Positions 46,676 through 55,728 of a stretch of 64,000 nucleotides of DNA are shown here, in pieces. The notes under the pieces are model-generated. The model was not told where the DNA came from, did no database searches, and was given only the letters and a program-made list of their open reading frames with translations. Every line of letters starts with the position of its first letter. The first letter of the stretch is position 1. Source of the DNA: Archangium gephyra. GTDB taxonomy: Bacteria; Myxococcota; Myxococcia; Myxococcales; Myxococcaceae. Made by a program: the position numbers and the translations under genes. The DNA is taken from positions 2,612,501-2,676,500 of the forward strand of contig NZ_CP011509.1 in NCBI RefSeq assembly GCF_001027285.1, in the 5' to 3' direction.

Positions 46676-49600
46676 ATGCGCATCGATTTCGACGCAGTGG
46701 GACGTGCGGGGAAGCGGTGGTTCAACCGTCGCGTGGGACTGGCGGCGGGGCTGGTGGCCGCGGGAGCCGTGGGGCTGCTGGCCCTGCCTGGCCGCACGGG
46801 CAGTGTGCCGGTGCCCGGGAAGGCCGCGTGCTGCACGGGCGCGGTCGCGCTGGGTGACACGATGATCAACGCCTCGGGAGGAGGCGACAAGGAGTTCTTC
46901 GAGGTGCCCTCGAGCCCGCCGGGAGCGCTCTTCCTGCTGGGCAACAACGCGTCCATGCAGGACTACGCGCAGTACCTGCCCGAGGTGGGTGACACCTCGA
47001 AGCCGGGCTGCTCGGACCCGGCGCTGGTGGAGGCGATGAAGTGGTTCGATCGGGGAAGCGCGGACGTGGCGCTCAACGGCTCCATTCCGTTCGACGCGGA
47101 CCCGGACTTCTCCGCGACGGAGACGCACTTCTTCGATCCGGACAAGTACTACCACTCGCGCGGGCGGCGCCTGGCGTGGCAGGTGGAGGAGGGTCCGTAC
47201 TCGCTCCCGGTGGACATGCGGAGCACGCTGGGCTTCACGGACACGATGAACGTGTGCGGCAACGCCCTGGACTGGAGCGAGCCGTGGGGCTCGCCCGTGT
47301 ACGCGGAGTGCCAGAAGTGCCTGACGGACAAGGGCTGGTGGCGTGGTCCGCTGGCGAGCACGCCCACGCCTTCCGCGGGTGAGACGCTGCCGGTGGAGGC
47401 GCGGCGCAAGTGGGTGCTGAGCGGCCGCGTGCTCAACGTGCGCCCGCCCAAGTTCGTGGTGGCGCGCAAGGTGCTCAAGGACGTGGTCTCCACGGCGGTG
47501 GACCTGCGCATGGGCGTGGCCACGTTCGGCCCGGATCATGGCTGGTTCGATCCGCCGGTGCTGCTGCGTCCGCTGAAGCCCACGTGTGACAAGTCCCTGC
47601 CGGTGCTGGACGAGACGGCGCTGGGGCGGGCGGAGCTGCGCAAGGCGATCAACTCCATCTCCTTCCGCAACGACGAGCGCTCCATCGGCGAGGCGCTCTT
47701 CGGACTGGGCGGGTACTTCTCCTCGCAGAAGGTGGATGGGCGGTGGGCCCACTGGTTCACCAACCCCATCAGCCCGGGCTGGGGCTGGCCGGGGTGCTGC
47801 AATGGCGGCACGGTGGATGATGTGCTCACGGGCAAGGACGGCGAGCCGTGGGGCTCGCAGTCGCCGGACGAGTGGCTCAAGGACACGCAGCCGTGGGAGG
47901 GCACGGGCACGGACCGCTCGGTGTGCTCGGCCTGCCAGGCGAGCTCCGTCATCGTGCTGGCGGATGGCGCGCCCCGGTACGACAACACGGTGCCCATCAC
48001 GAAGATGATGGAGGTGCTGAAGGCGCGGGGCGCGAAGCACGCGGACGGTACGCCGCTCACGTTCGACCCGAGCAGCCCGGAGACGAACCCGGCGCCGGGT
48101 GGGGTGAACTACTGCGACGAGTTCGGCGTCACGAAGGAGGACTGCGACTACGCCAACTGGCCCACGGGACTGGCGAAGACGAACAAGAACTTCATGGACG
48201 ACGTGGCCTTCTTCCTGGCCAACGCGGACCTGCGCGATGACCTCGCGGGGGACCAGTCCGTGCGCACGTACACGATTGGTTACGGCGACAACAGCCCGAT
48301 GCTCCAGAGCATCGCGAAGGCGGGCAAGGGCCGCTTCTTCCGCGCGAACAACGCGGGAGAGCTGCGCGATGCCCTCATGGCGGCGCTCGGGGACGTGAAG
48401 GAGGTCTCCACGGCGTTCTCGTCCGCGAGTGTCGCGAGCGTGCAGGCGGGAGGCTCGCAGTCCTCGTACGTGCCGCGCTTCACGCCGCGCCGGGGCCGTC
48501 CCTACGAGGGCCACCTCTACCGCTTCTTCTTCTTCAGCGAGTTCTCGCAGGGCTGCCAGCTGTCGCTGGCCCGGAGCCCGCTGGGAGATCCGCGCGATCT
48601 CAACGGAGACAAGGACTGCGACGACTCCTTCTTCCTCGACAAGCCCGCGGGCTTCACGCCGGCGCCGGGCGCGGTGGTGGACACCGCGAGCTTCACGCGC
48701 GCCAACATCGTCCAGGAGAACACCGAGGGCGTCTGGGTGAAGGTGCGGACGGCCTCCCTCTCCAGTGATGGCCGTCTGGTGGGCGGCACGCCGGCCCAGC
48801 CCTTCTGGGACCTGGCGGAGACGCTTGGCCAGCGCAGCGCGAGCGCGCCGTGCGATCCGGCGGATCCCCTCAACCCCACGGGAGGCCGCTGCCTCTTCAC
48901 GCTCGTGGACCGTGACAAGGATGGCCGCTTCACGGCGGCGGACAACCCGCCCATGCCCTTCGACGTGGCCCACCGCGCCGAGCTGGAGGAGTCCCTGCTG
49001 GCGGCGGGGGATGGCTTCTGCGCCGTGGCCTTCGCGAAGCTGAAGAAGGCCTGGACGGGCACGCCCGCGCAGCGGACCGAGTGCGTGGACACGCTCATCC
49101 GCTTCGTGCGGGGCGTGGACGTGTTCGACTACGACGGAGACCTGCTCACGGACGAGGACCGGCCGTGCTCGGGCAGCACGTCGCGCTCGTGCAAGCTCGC
49201 GGACATCTTCCACTCCACGCCGGTGACGGTGGAGCCGCCCATCGAGCCCTTCCTGTGCACGTTGGGGCTGAGCGGCCAGTGTCTGTCCACGCTCTACGAC
49301 GACTTCACCGCCTCGGTGTCCTCCGAGACGTCGTGCGCCACGCCGTCCGCGGGCAAGCCCTGCTACGCGGCCACGCCGATGGATCCCCCGCGCGGCTCCA
49401 GCGCGAGCCGGTTCGGTTCCTATGACGTGTTCCGCAAGGCGAACGCGAAGCGGGAGCGCATCGTGCTGGTGGGCTCCAACGGCGGCATGCTGCACGCCGT
49501 GCACGCGGGCACGGCGCTCGCGCGGGACAAGACGAGCGCCGTCGATGACGTGCATGACCTGGGCACGGGCCAGGAGCTGTGGGGTTTCATCCCGCCGGAC

Positions 49601-51607
49601 CTGTTGCCCAAGCTGGGCCTGATGCTCAACGGCCACGAGTTCTTCGTGGACGGCACGGCCATGGTGCGTGACGTCTGGGCGGACGGCTCCGCGAGCGCCT
49701 CGAGCACGGACAACGGCGTGAAGGAGGCGGGCGAGTTCCACACGCTCGCCATCCTCACGGAGCGCTCCGGAGGCCAGCGCTTCGCCGCGTTGGACCTGAC
49801 GAACCCGCGCGAGATGTTGAAGCCGGACGGCAAGCCCTTCCGCTGGATGTTCCCCAACGCGTGCGAGCCGGAGTCGGCCATGGTGGGCCAGTCGTGGACG
49901 AACTTCGCGCCCAAGCCGCCGCCCATCGGCCCGGTGCGGCTCGCGAAGAGCAATGCGCGCGGCTGGGAGGAGCGCTGGGTGGCGGTGCTCAACGGCGGCT
50001 ACAGCACGGACCTGTCGCGCGGCCGCGGTGTGTACATGCTGGATGCGTGGATGGGTGGCACGCTGTGGTCCGCCGAGGCGCGGCCCGGTGCGGCCTCGCC
50101 GGATGCGTACACGACGGAGGTGCTCAACCGGATGCTGCCCATCGCGGCGGCGCCCGCGCTGGTGGACATTGGCGACGCGGAGGACGTGCGGATGGACCTG
50201 GATGGTTTCTTCGACACGCTCGTCGTCGGTGACCTGGGCGGCCAGGTGTGGACGTTCCGTTTCCACACGCCGGGCGTTCTCGGGAGCGATGGCCGGGTGA
50301 ACAACTGGTTCGGTGCGCGCTCGCTGGAGATGGCGCGCGAGGACGTGAGTGGCGCGAGCCCCAAGCGCAAGGGCTTCGAGAAGCAGCCGTTCTTCCACAT
50401 CGCGTCCACCGTGCGTCAGCCGGAGACGGGCTGGCTGCGCGCCTTCCTGGGCACGGGAGACCGGCAGCACCTGCGCTCCAAGGAGGGAACGAACTGCGGC
50501 CCGGACGACCTGCTGGCCTGCGTGCGGATGAAGTGCGACGTGGAGGCGGAGCTCACCGCCGACCTCAATGGTCTGCTGCGCACGTCCGTCATCGAGTACG
50601 ACAACGGGGTGCTGGTGAAGAACACGGGAGTCCTTACGGGCTCGGTGGCGCCGGTGTGCTCGTCCTCGCGCATGGAGCTCACGGGCCTGCGCATCCGGTG
50701 TGACAAGGGCACGGCGCTGGGCAGCGGCTCCTACTACTTCCCCGCGGCGGGGGCGTCGGAGCCCGCGAGCACGGAGGCCGAGTGCGCGAAGACGGGCGGC
50801 GAGTGGTCGTGCACGCTGGCCGCGCTTCCCACGGACTCGCATGGAGACCTGAACCTGGGCGCGGACGCGGGCAAGGTGCCGCACAACCGCTACTTCGGCT
50901 TCCACGCGTACGGCGGCTGGCAGCGCCACTTCGAGAGCGTCACCGAGGCGCTCGCGTTCGACGGCAAGCGCGTGACGGACACCGCCTTCGCCTGCGGCGC
51001 GGGAGTCGACTGCTCGCTGGTGGATGTCACCCTTCCGGACAGCGCCTACGCGACGTACGTGCACCCGGAGCTGGGCCCCCAGCGCTACATCCCGACGAGC
51101 ACGATGGCGTCGCTCCCGCGGGGCACGATGGAGGGGCCGGGCTGGTTCCTCCAGTATGGTGGCCTGCAGGAGAAGACGGCGGCGGGCTCGGCCGTGCTGG
51201 GCGGCATCGTGTTCTGGCCCAGCTTCTCGCCTCCCGCGTCGGCCACCGTCTCCGCCTGCAAGCTGTCGGGCGGAGGCGACCTCAGCCGCTCGTGGCAGGC
51301 GGACGTCATCACCGGTCTGCCGGACCAGGCGGAGGGCTTCCGGGTGACGGACAAGGACGGCAAGCTGCTCGGGTACATGCCCGCCAAGACGCTGGATGCG
51401 TGGGCTCCGCCTCCGGAGCCGGCGGCGGTCGTCTCGGTGTCCTCGACGGGCGGCATCCGCTACGAGGTGGTGATGCCGGGCGTGGGACAGGCTCCCGTCA
51501 GCGAGACGCTGCGGGTGCGCACGAGCACCACGCCGGACATCTCCTGGCTGGAGGTGCCGCGCAACCTGCATGCCTGCAGGCACGAGGACACCCGCTTCTG
51601 TCCGTGA
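46676..51607 (+). CDS. PilY1-like (PilC/PilY) type IV pilus-associated protein
   Basis: 1643-residue secreted protein. The N-terminal signal-like helix is VGLAAGLVAAGAVGLLALPG (about residues 20-39). A VWA-like region covers roughly 80-600, beginning LLGNNASMQDYAQYLPE where the canonical MIDAS would read LLDNSGSM. Three acidic calcium-loop-like stretches (NGDKDCDDS near 643; DRDKDGRFTAAD near 744; DYDGDLLTDED near 818) precede the PilY1 beta-propeller domain (about 900-1350; VGSNGGMLHAVHAGT, DLGTGQELWGFIPPDLL). Many Cys suggest disulfides. PilY1 proteins sit at pilus tips and regulate extension, adhesion and mechanosensing. No pilin or pil gene is adjacent. Start at 46676 chosen with GGGAG upstream; a start 33 bp earlier is possible. 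Confidence 0.87.
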   Translation: MRIDFDAVGRAGKRWFNRRVGLAAGLVAAGAVGLLALPGRTGSVPVPGKAACCTGAVALGDTMINASGGGDKEFFEVPSSPPGALFLLGNNASMQDYAQYLPEVGDTSKPGCSDPALVEAMKWFDRGSADVALNGSIPFDADPDFSATETHFFDPDKYYHSRGRRLAWQVEEGPYSLPVDMRSTLGFTDTMNVCGNALDWSEPWGSPVYAECQKCLTDKGWWRGPLASTPTPSAGETLPVEARRKWVLSGRVLNVRPPKFVVARKVLKDVVSTAVDLRMGVATFGPDHGWFDPPVLLRPLKPTCDKSLPVLDETALGRAELRKAINSISFRNDERSIGEALFGLGGYFSSQKVDGRWAHWFTNPISPGWGWPGCCNGGTVDDVLTGKDGEPWGSQSPDEWLKDTQPWEGTGTDRSVCSACQASSVIVLADGAPRYDNTVPITKMMEVLKARGAKHADGTPLTFDPSSPETNPAPGGVNYCDEFGVTKEDCDYANWPTGLAKTNKNFMDDVAFFLANADLRDDLAGDQSVRTYTIGYGDNSPMLQSIAKAGKGRFFRANNAGELRDALMAALGDVKEVSTAFSSASVASVQAGGSQSSYVPRFTPRRGRPYEGHLYRFFFFSEFSQGCQLSLARSPLGDPRDLNGDKDCDDSFFLDKPAGFTPAPGAVVDTASFTRANIVQENTEGVWVKVRTASLSSDGRLVGGTPAQPFWDLAETLGQRSASAPCDPADPLNPTGGRCLFTLVDRDKDGRFTAADNPPMPFDVAHRAELEESLLAAGDGFCAVAFAKLKKAWTGTPAQRTECVDTLIRFVRGVDVFDYDGDLLTDEDRPCSGSTSRSCKLADIFHSTPVTVEPPIEPFLCTLGLSGQCLSTLYDDFTASVSSETSCATPSAGKPCYAATPMDPPRGSSASRFGSYDVFRKANAKRERIVLVGSNGGMLHAVHAGTALARDKTSAVDDVHDLGTGQELWGFIPPDLLPKLGLMLNGHEFFVDGTAMVRDVWADGSASASSTDNGVKEAGEFHTLAILTERSGGQRFAALDLTNPREMLKPDGKPFRWMFPNACEPESAMVGQSWTNFAPKPPPIGPVRLAKSNARGWEERWVAVLNGGYSTDLSRGRGVYMLDAWMGGTLWSAEARPGAASPDAYTTEVLNRMLPIAAAPALVDIGDAEDVRMDLDGFFDTLVVGDLGGQVWTFRFHTPGVLGSDGRVNNWFGARSLEMAREDVSGASPKRKGFEKQPFFHIASTVRQPETGWLRAFLGTGDRQHLRSKEGTNCGPDDLLACVRMKCDVEAELTADLNGLLRTSVIEYDNGVLVKNTGVLTGSVAPVCSSSRMELTGLRIRCDKGTALGSGSYYFPAAGASEPASTEAECAKTGGEWSCTLAALPTDSHGDLNLGADAGKVPHNRYFGFHAYGGWQRHFESVTEALAFDGKRVTDTAFACGAGVDCSLVDVTLPDSAYATYVHPELGPQRYIPTSTMASLPRGTMEGPGWFLQYGGLQEKTAAGSAVLGGIVFWPSFSPPASATVSACKLSGGGDLSRSWQADVITGLPDQAEGFRVTDKDGKLLGYMPAKTLDAWAPPPEPAAVVSVSSTGGIRYEVVMPGVGQAPVSETLRVRTSTTPDISWLEVPRNLHACRHEDTRFCP

Positions 51608-51625
51608 GGCGTGGGGCCCGCCGGG

Positions 51626-53179
51626 TCAGGCCTTCGAGGACCCGGCGGCCCGCGCGTCGCGAGGAAGGTGCACCTGGAAGGTGGTGCCCTCCTCGCGGCT
51701 GGAGCGCACCTGGATGTGGCCGTGGTGGGCGCGCACGAGGTGATTCACGATGAACAGCCCCAGGCCGATGCTGCGCTGGGCGCTGTCCATCTCCGCTGCT
51801 CCCCGCTGCAGGGGCTCGAAGATGTGCTGCTGGTCCTCGGGGGAGATGGGGTCCCCCAGGTTGTGCACGCGCAGTTGCAGCATGCCGGCCTCGCTCGTGC
51901 TGCTCACGGTCACGGGGGTGTCGGGCGGGCTGTATTGAAGGGCGTTGGTCAGCAGGTTCGTCAGCACCTGCGCGATGCGGTCGGCGTCCAGCGTCCCCTC
52001 GCTGTCGCCCGTGCACTCCAGCCGGAGCGTGCGTCCGGGGTGGGCGAACTGCACTTCCTCCACCACCTGCCGGGCCAGCTCGTGCAGGTCGATGGGCTGG
52101 GGGTTGAGGACGATGCCGCCGCCCATGCTGGCCTGCGTGAAGTCCAACAGGTCCCTCACCATGCGCGTCATCCTCTCGGCGCTGCTGCGGATGCGCGTGA
52201 GCAGGCGCACCTGGGCGGCCTCGTCCCGGCCCTCCTTGCGCAGGCCCGACTCCGCCGCGAGGGTGATGGCGGTGAGCGGGTTGCGCAGATCATGGCTGAC
52301 GATGCCGATGAGCTGCTGCGCGAGCTCCGCCCGGTGCAGGGCGTCGGCGCGCAGGTTGCGCAGCTCGGTGATGTCCCGGCTCACCCCGATGAAGCCGGTG
52401 GGCTCTCCCTGGGCCGAGCGCATGGGGACGGTCCGGATGTTGATCCACACCTCGCTCCCGTCCTTGCGCCTTCCCAGCCATTCCCCCGAGCGCTCGCCCT
52501 GGGTGATGATGCGGGCCAGGCCCTTCTCCAACTCCTGGGGGGACTGGCTCGGGTAGATGGCCGCCAGCGACTGGCCCACCATCTCCTCGGCGCTGTAGCC
52601 GAAGAGCTGCATGGCCCCCACGTTCCAGTAGGTGATGCGGCCGGACAGGTCCGTCACGATGATGCTGTCCTGCACGTTGGCCAGGATGTCCACCTGCGTG
52701 CGCAGCTGGGCGTTGGCGGCCTCCAGGGCGGCGCGGGCGGTGCGCTCGGACTCCAGCAGTTGTGCGCGCTCCCGGGCCACCTCGTGGGTGCGCAGCACGG
52801 TGCGCAGCGTGGCCACCAGCTCCTCGGGCTCCACCGGGGCCACGAGGTAGCCGTCCGCGCCTCCGAGCAGCCCCTGCGTCTTGTCCTGCGTGGTGGTGAA
52901 GCTGGCGGACATCTGGATGATGGGGATGGAGGCCGTGGCCGGGTCCGCCTTCAACCTGCGGCTCACCTCGAAGCCCGTCAGGTCCGGCAGGCGCACGTCC
53001 AGCAGGAGGACATCGGGCCCCTCCCGGACGAGTGTGAAGGCCTCGCTCGCGTTGGCGGCTTCCCGCGTCCTGAAGCCCGCCAGCTCCAGCATGCGCGCGA
53101 GCATGTACCGCTTGGCCTCGTCGTCCTCGACGATGAGCACGACGGGCGAGGGTGGCGGGGGAGATGGGGTTTTTTCCAT
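51626..53179 (-). CDS. receiver-PAS-histidine kinase
   Basis: 517-residue soluble kinase. Receiver domain about residues 12-130: VVLIVEDDEAKRYML, phospho-acceptor Asp in LLLDVRLPD near 63, and a position where Lys is expected occupied by APVEPEE instead of KP, so the conserved Lys seems replaced. PAS domain about 160-280 (IIVTDLSGRITYWN). HisKA H-box GIVSHDLRNPLTAIT near 297 and HATPase (about 390-505; N-box TNLLTNALQYS, G1 HNLGDPIS is weak, G2 SIGLGLFIV). Start set at the ATG at 53179; longer upstream reading has no similarity. It is divergent from another histidine kinase with 138 bp between them. Confidence 0.87.
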   Translation of the reverse strand: MEKTPSPPPPSPVVLIVEDDEAKRYMLARMLELAGFRTREAANASEAFTLVREGPDVLLLDVRLPDLTGFEVSRRLKADPATASIPIIQMSASFTTTQDKTQGLLGGADGYLVAPVEPEELVATLRTVLRTHEVARERAQLLESERTARAALEAANAQLRTQVDILANVQDSIIVTDLSGRITYWNVGAMQLFGYSAEEMVGQSLAAIYPSQSPQELEKGLARIITQGERSGEWLGRRKDGSEVWINIRTVPMRSAQGEPTGFIGVSRDITELRNLRADALHRAELAQQLIGIVSHDLRNPLTAITLAAESGLRKEGRDEAAQVRLLTRIRSSAERMTRMVRDLLDFTQASMGGGIVLNPQPIDLHELARQVVEEVQFAHPGRTLRLECTGDSEGTLDADRIAQVLTNLLTNALQYSPPDTPVTVSSTSEAGMLQLRVHNLGDPISPEDQQHIFEPLQRGAAEMDSAQRSIGLGLFIVNHLVRAHHGHIQVRSSREEGTTFQVHLPRDARAAGSSKA

Positions 53180-53297
53180 TCGGCGGGCCAGTCCCGGGGG
53201 GCGGGTGCCCTCATACAACAGCGTTGCTCCTGCGTCCCCCCTCTCCCGCCGTCCATTCGCTTTCACTCCTGGTGCTGCGTTCTTGACGGAGGAGCCC

Positions 53298-53321
53298 ATG
53301 CCAGCGACCGTGGCCGGGTGA
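53298..53321 (+). other. candidate 7-codon upstream ORF overlapping the next start (GTGA)
   Basis: ATG at 53298 preceded by a strong GGAGGAG three bases upstream, coding MPATVAG and stopping at TGA 53319-53321, which overlaps the GTG start of the histidine kinase at 53318. The kinase GTG has no ribosome site of its own, so re-initiation after this mini-ORF would explain its translation. Pattern evidence only. Confidence 0.4.
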
Positions 53322-54844
53322 GCGCGCCCTCCGTTCCGAGCGCGCCCGGTTCCGGCCAGGCGCCTTCTTCCGTCCCCGACAGCTCCGCGCTCCCCGCCGC
53401 CGAGCGCCTGCGGCTGTTGCTCGAGCACATGTCCGAGGCCTTCCTCTCGCTGGATGGGAAGGGGCGCGTGCTCGAGTGCAACGCGCGGGCGGTGGCGCTG
53501 TTCGGGGTGGACGCCGAGCGGTTGCGGGGCCAGGAGCCGTGGGGGGTGGTGCCCGCGCTGGCCGGCAGGACGTTGCATGGCCGGTTGTTGACGGCGCTCG
53601 AGACGCGCCAGCCCGCGCGCTTCCTCGCCTCCCTGCCGCCGCGCTCCTGGGTGGAGGTGTCCGTCGTCCCCGTGCGCGACGAGCTGTGGGTGCTCGCCTC
53701 CGACATCACCCAGCGCGAGGAGGCCCAGGCCCTGGTGGAGGAGACGGAGAAGCGCTTCCGGCTGTTGGGCGAGCGCTTCCAGGTGGCGCTCGACTCCGCG
53801 CAGATGGCCGTCTGGGAGACGAACCTCGCCACCGGCCAGGTGTTCCGCTCGGAAGGGCATGACCGGCTCTATGGCTACCCCGAGCCGCTCAAGGAGTGGA
53901 CCCACGAGATGTTCCTCGCCTCGCTCCACCCGGAGGACCGTCCGGAGGTGGAGGCCCAGGTCACGGGCATCTTCTCCAATGACGTGAAGTCCTATACCTC
54001 CACCTTCCGCACCCGGTGGCCGGATGGGACGTGGCACTGGCTGACCAGCCGCGCCACGGTGATGCGCGATGCCCAGGGCCGGCCCATGGTGGTGCGCGGC
54101 GCCATGCTCGACATCACCACCCTCAAGCAGACGGAGCTGGCGCTGCAGGACGCGGTGCGCGTGCGCGAGGACTTCCTGTCGCTCGCCAGTCACGAGCTCA
54201 AGACACCGCTCACCGGCCTGTTGTTGCAGATGCAGCTGTTGCGGCGCATGGAGGCGGAGGCGGGTCCCGCGCCGCTGGACTCCCCCCGGGTGCGGGCGCG
54301 GCTGGAGGCCATCGATCGGTTGCTGCGGCGCTCGAGCCTGCTGGTGGACAACCTGCTGGACGTGGGCCGCATCCGCCACGGCAAGCTGGACTTCCTCTTC
54401 TCCACCGGGGACCTGTCGGCGCTGGTGTCCGAGCTGGTGGAGCGCACCCGCGAGGAGGCCCGGCTGGCGGGCGTGTCCCTCACCGCGGACATCGCCCCCT
54501 CGCTGGTGGGGCGCTTCGATCGGCTGCGGCTCGAACAGGTGGTGCTCAACCTGCTGGCCAATGCCCTGCGCCACGGCGGGGGACAGCCCATGGAGGTGCG
54601 GCTGGAGCGGACCTCCGGGGGCGCGCGGCTGACGGTGCGCGATGAGGGACCCGGCATCCCCGAGGACGATCGCGAGCGCATCTTCGCGCGCTTCGAGCAG
54701 GTGAAGGGCGTGGCACGCGCGGGCGGCCTGGGACTCGGCCTCTTCATCGTGCGGCAGATCGTCGAGGGCCACCGCGGCCGCGTGCACGTGGAGCCGGGGC
54801 CCGGCGGACGGGGCGCCGCCTTCGTGGTCGAGTTGCCCCTGTAA
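53318..54844 (+). CDS. PAS-PAS histidine kinase
   Basis: 508-residue soluble sensor kinase. A first PAS lies at about residues 25-140 (LLEHMSEAFLSLDGKGRVLE) and a second at about 150-275 (WETNLATGQVFRSEGHDRLY, ending AMLDITTLKQTE). HisKA has the H-box LASHELKTPLTGLLLQ near 290; the HATPase domain (about 390-505) has N-box LNLLANALRHG, G1 VRDEGPGIPED and G2 GGLGLGLFIVRQI. Kinase boxes are complete. No ATG is in frame near the first PAS, so the GTG at 53318 is taken; it overlaps a candidate 7-codon ORF with a strong ribosome site. Divergent from the receiver-PAS kinase, which may be its partner, since that protein carries a receiver domain. Confidence 0.83.
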   Translation: MSAPSVPSAPGSGQAPSSVPDSSALPAAERLRLLLEHMSEAFLSLDGKGRVLECNARAVALFGVDAERLRGQEPWGVVPALAGRTLHGRLLTALETRQPARFLASLPPRSWVEVSVVPVRDELWVLASDITQREEAQALVEETEKRFRLLGERFQVALDSAQMAVWETNLATGQVFRSEGHDRLYGYPEPLKEWTHEMFLASLHPEDRPEVEAQVTGIFSNDVKSYTSTFRTRWPDGTWHWLTSRATVMRDAQGRPMVVRGAMLDITTLKQTELALQDAVRVREDFLSLASHELKTPLTGLLLQMQLLRRMEAEAGPAPLDSPRVRARLEAIDRLLRRSSLLVDNLLDVGRIRHGKLDFLFSTGDLSALVSELVERTREEARLAGVSLTADIAPSLVGRFDRLRLEQVVLNLLANALRHGGGQPMEVRLERTSGGARLTVRDEGPGIPEDDRERIFARFEQVKGVARAGGLGLGLFIVRQIVEGHRGRVHVEPGPGGRGAAFVVELPL

Positions 54845-55065
54845 CAGAGTCCCGCGTCCACGGATTCCCCGTCGCTCCGCCACTCACACTGGGCGTGTCA
54901 GGAGTCCAGCCGAGCTGGAAAGTCAAGACGACACTGCCTGTTGAGTGGAGTGCGATCAGCCATCCTTTCGAGTGGGCGGGTTGCTTTCGGCCCTTCAGAG
55001 CGTTTCTGATCTGTACCGGAGCTCCGGTCGTCTCACTCCAAGCCCCCAACGGAGGCAATCAACGC
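54845..55065. promoter_or_regulatory. 221-bp region upstream of hpf-like gene
   Basis: Contains the promoter of the ribosome hibernation gene; no rpoN gene is upstream, unlike the usual rpoN-hpf order. GGAGG lies 11 bases before the ATG at 55066. No other element recognised. Confidence 0.35.
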
Positions 55066-55725
55066 ATGCAGCTCAACATCACCTTCCGCCAGTTCGGCTC
55101 GTCCGATGCCCTCAAGGAGTACGCGAAGGAGAAGGTCGAGCGGGTGAACAAGTACCTGGATAGGGCCGGTGAGGCCCACGTGGTGCTGTCGCTCGAGCGG
55201 CACCTGCACCACGCGGAGATCACCATCCACTCCGGCTCCTGGGTGCTGCGCGGCAGGGAGAAGAGCGAGGACATGTACGCGTCCATCGATCTCGCGATGG
55301 ACAAGATCGAAGCGCAGCTGCGCAAGTACAAGGAGAAGATCAAGAACCACCACGGGCGCGAGCGCGTGCACCACCGCCAGGGGCTGGTGAACCAGCTCAA
55401 GGTGCGCCACAAGGTGTTCGAGCTGCCCGAGGAGATGCTGGACGAGGCCGCCGAGGCCGCTCCCGCCGCGCGGCCCGCCGTGAGCACGCCGGCCACCGAG
55501 CAGCTCGCGCAGGCCACGACGCGCATCGTGCGCACCTCGGAGATCACCGTGAAGCCCATGCCGGTGGACGAGGCGGTGATGCAGATGAACCTGATGAACC
55601 AGGACTTCTACGTCTTCCAGCACGCCACCACGCACGAGGTCTGCGTGGTGTACCGGCGCAAGGAGGATGGGCAGTACGGCCTCATCGCCACGCACGGCTC
55701 CACGCCCGCGCCCACCGCGGGCTGA
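55066..55725 (+). CDS. hpf: ribosome hibernation-promoting factor, long form
   Basis: 219-residue long-form HPF. The N-terminal S30AE domain (about residues 1-105; MQLNITFRQFGSSDALKEYA, DKIEAQLRKYKEKIKNHHGR) binds the 30S decoding region and silences ribosomes in stationary phase. A linker rich in Ala/Pro is followed by a C-terminal dimerisation domain (about 165-213; VKPMPVDEAVMQMNLMNQDF, then HEVCVVYRRKEDGQYGLI) that pairs ribosomes into 100S particles. ATG at 55066 is the family start and has GGAGG upstream. In many proteobacteria hpf is followed by ptsN; here a GH3 gene on the other strand separates them. Confidence 0.93.
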   Translation: MQLNITFRQFGSSDALKEYAKEKVERVNKYLDRAGEAHVVLSLERHLHHAEITIHSGSWVLRGREKSEDMYASIDLAMDKIEAQLRKYKEKIKNHHGRERVHHRQGLVNQLKVRHKVFELPEEMLDEAAEAAPAARPAVSTPATEQLAQATTRIVRTSEITVKPMPVDEAVMQMNLMNQDFYVFQHATTHEVCVVYRRKEDGQYGLIATHGSTPAPTAG

Positions 55726-55728
55726 GCC

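Noticed and set aside
46493..51583. 1696-codon minus-strand frame opposite the PilY1-like gene
   Set aside because: Arg/His/Ala-rich low-information translation; the plus strand carries a recognisable signal segment, calcium loops and propeller.
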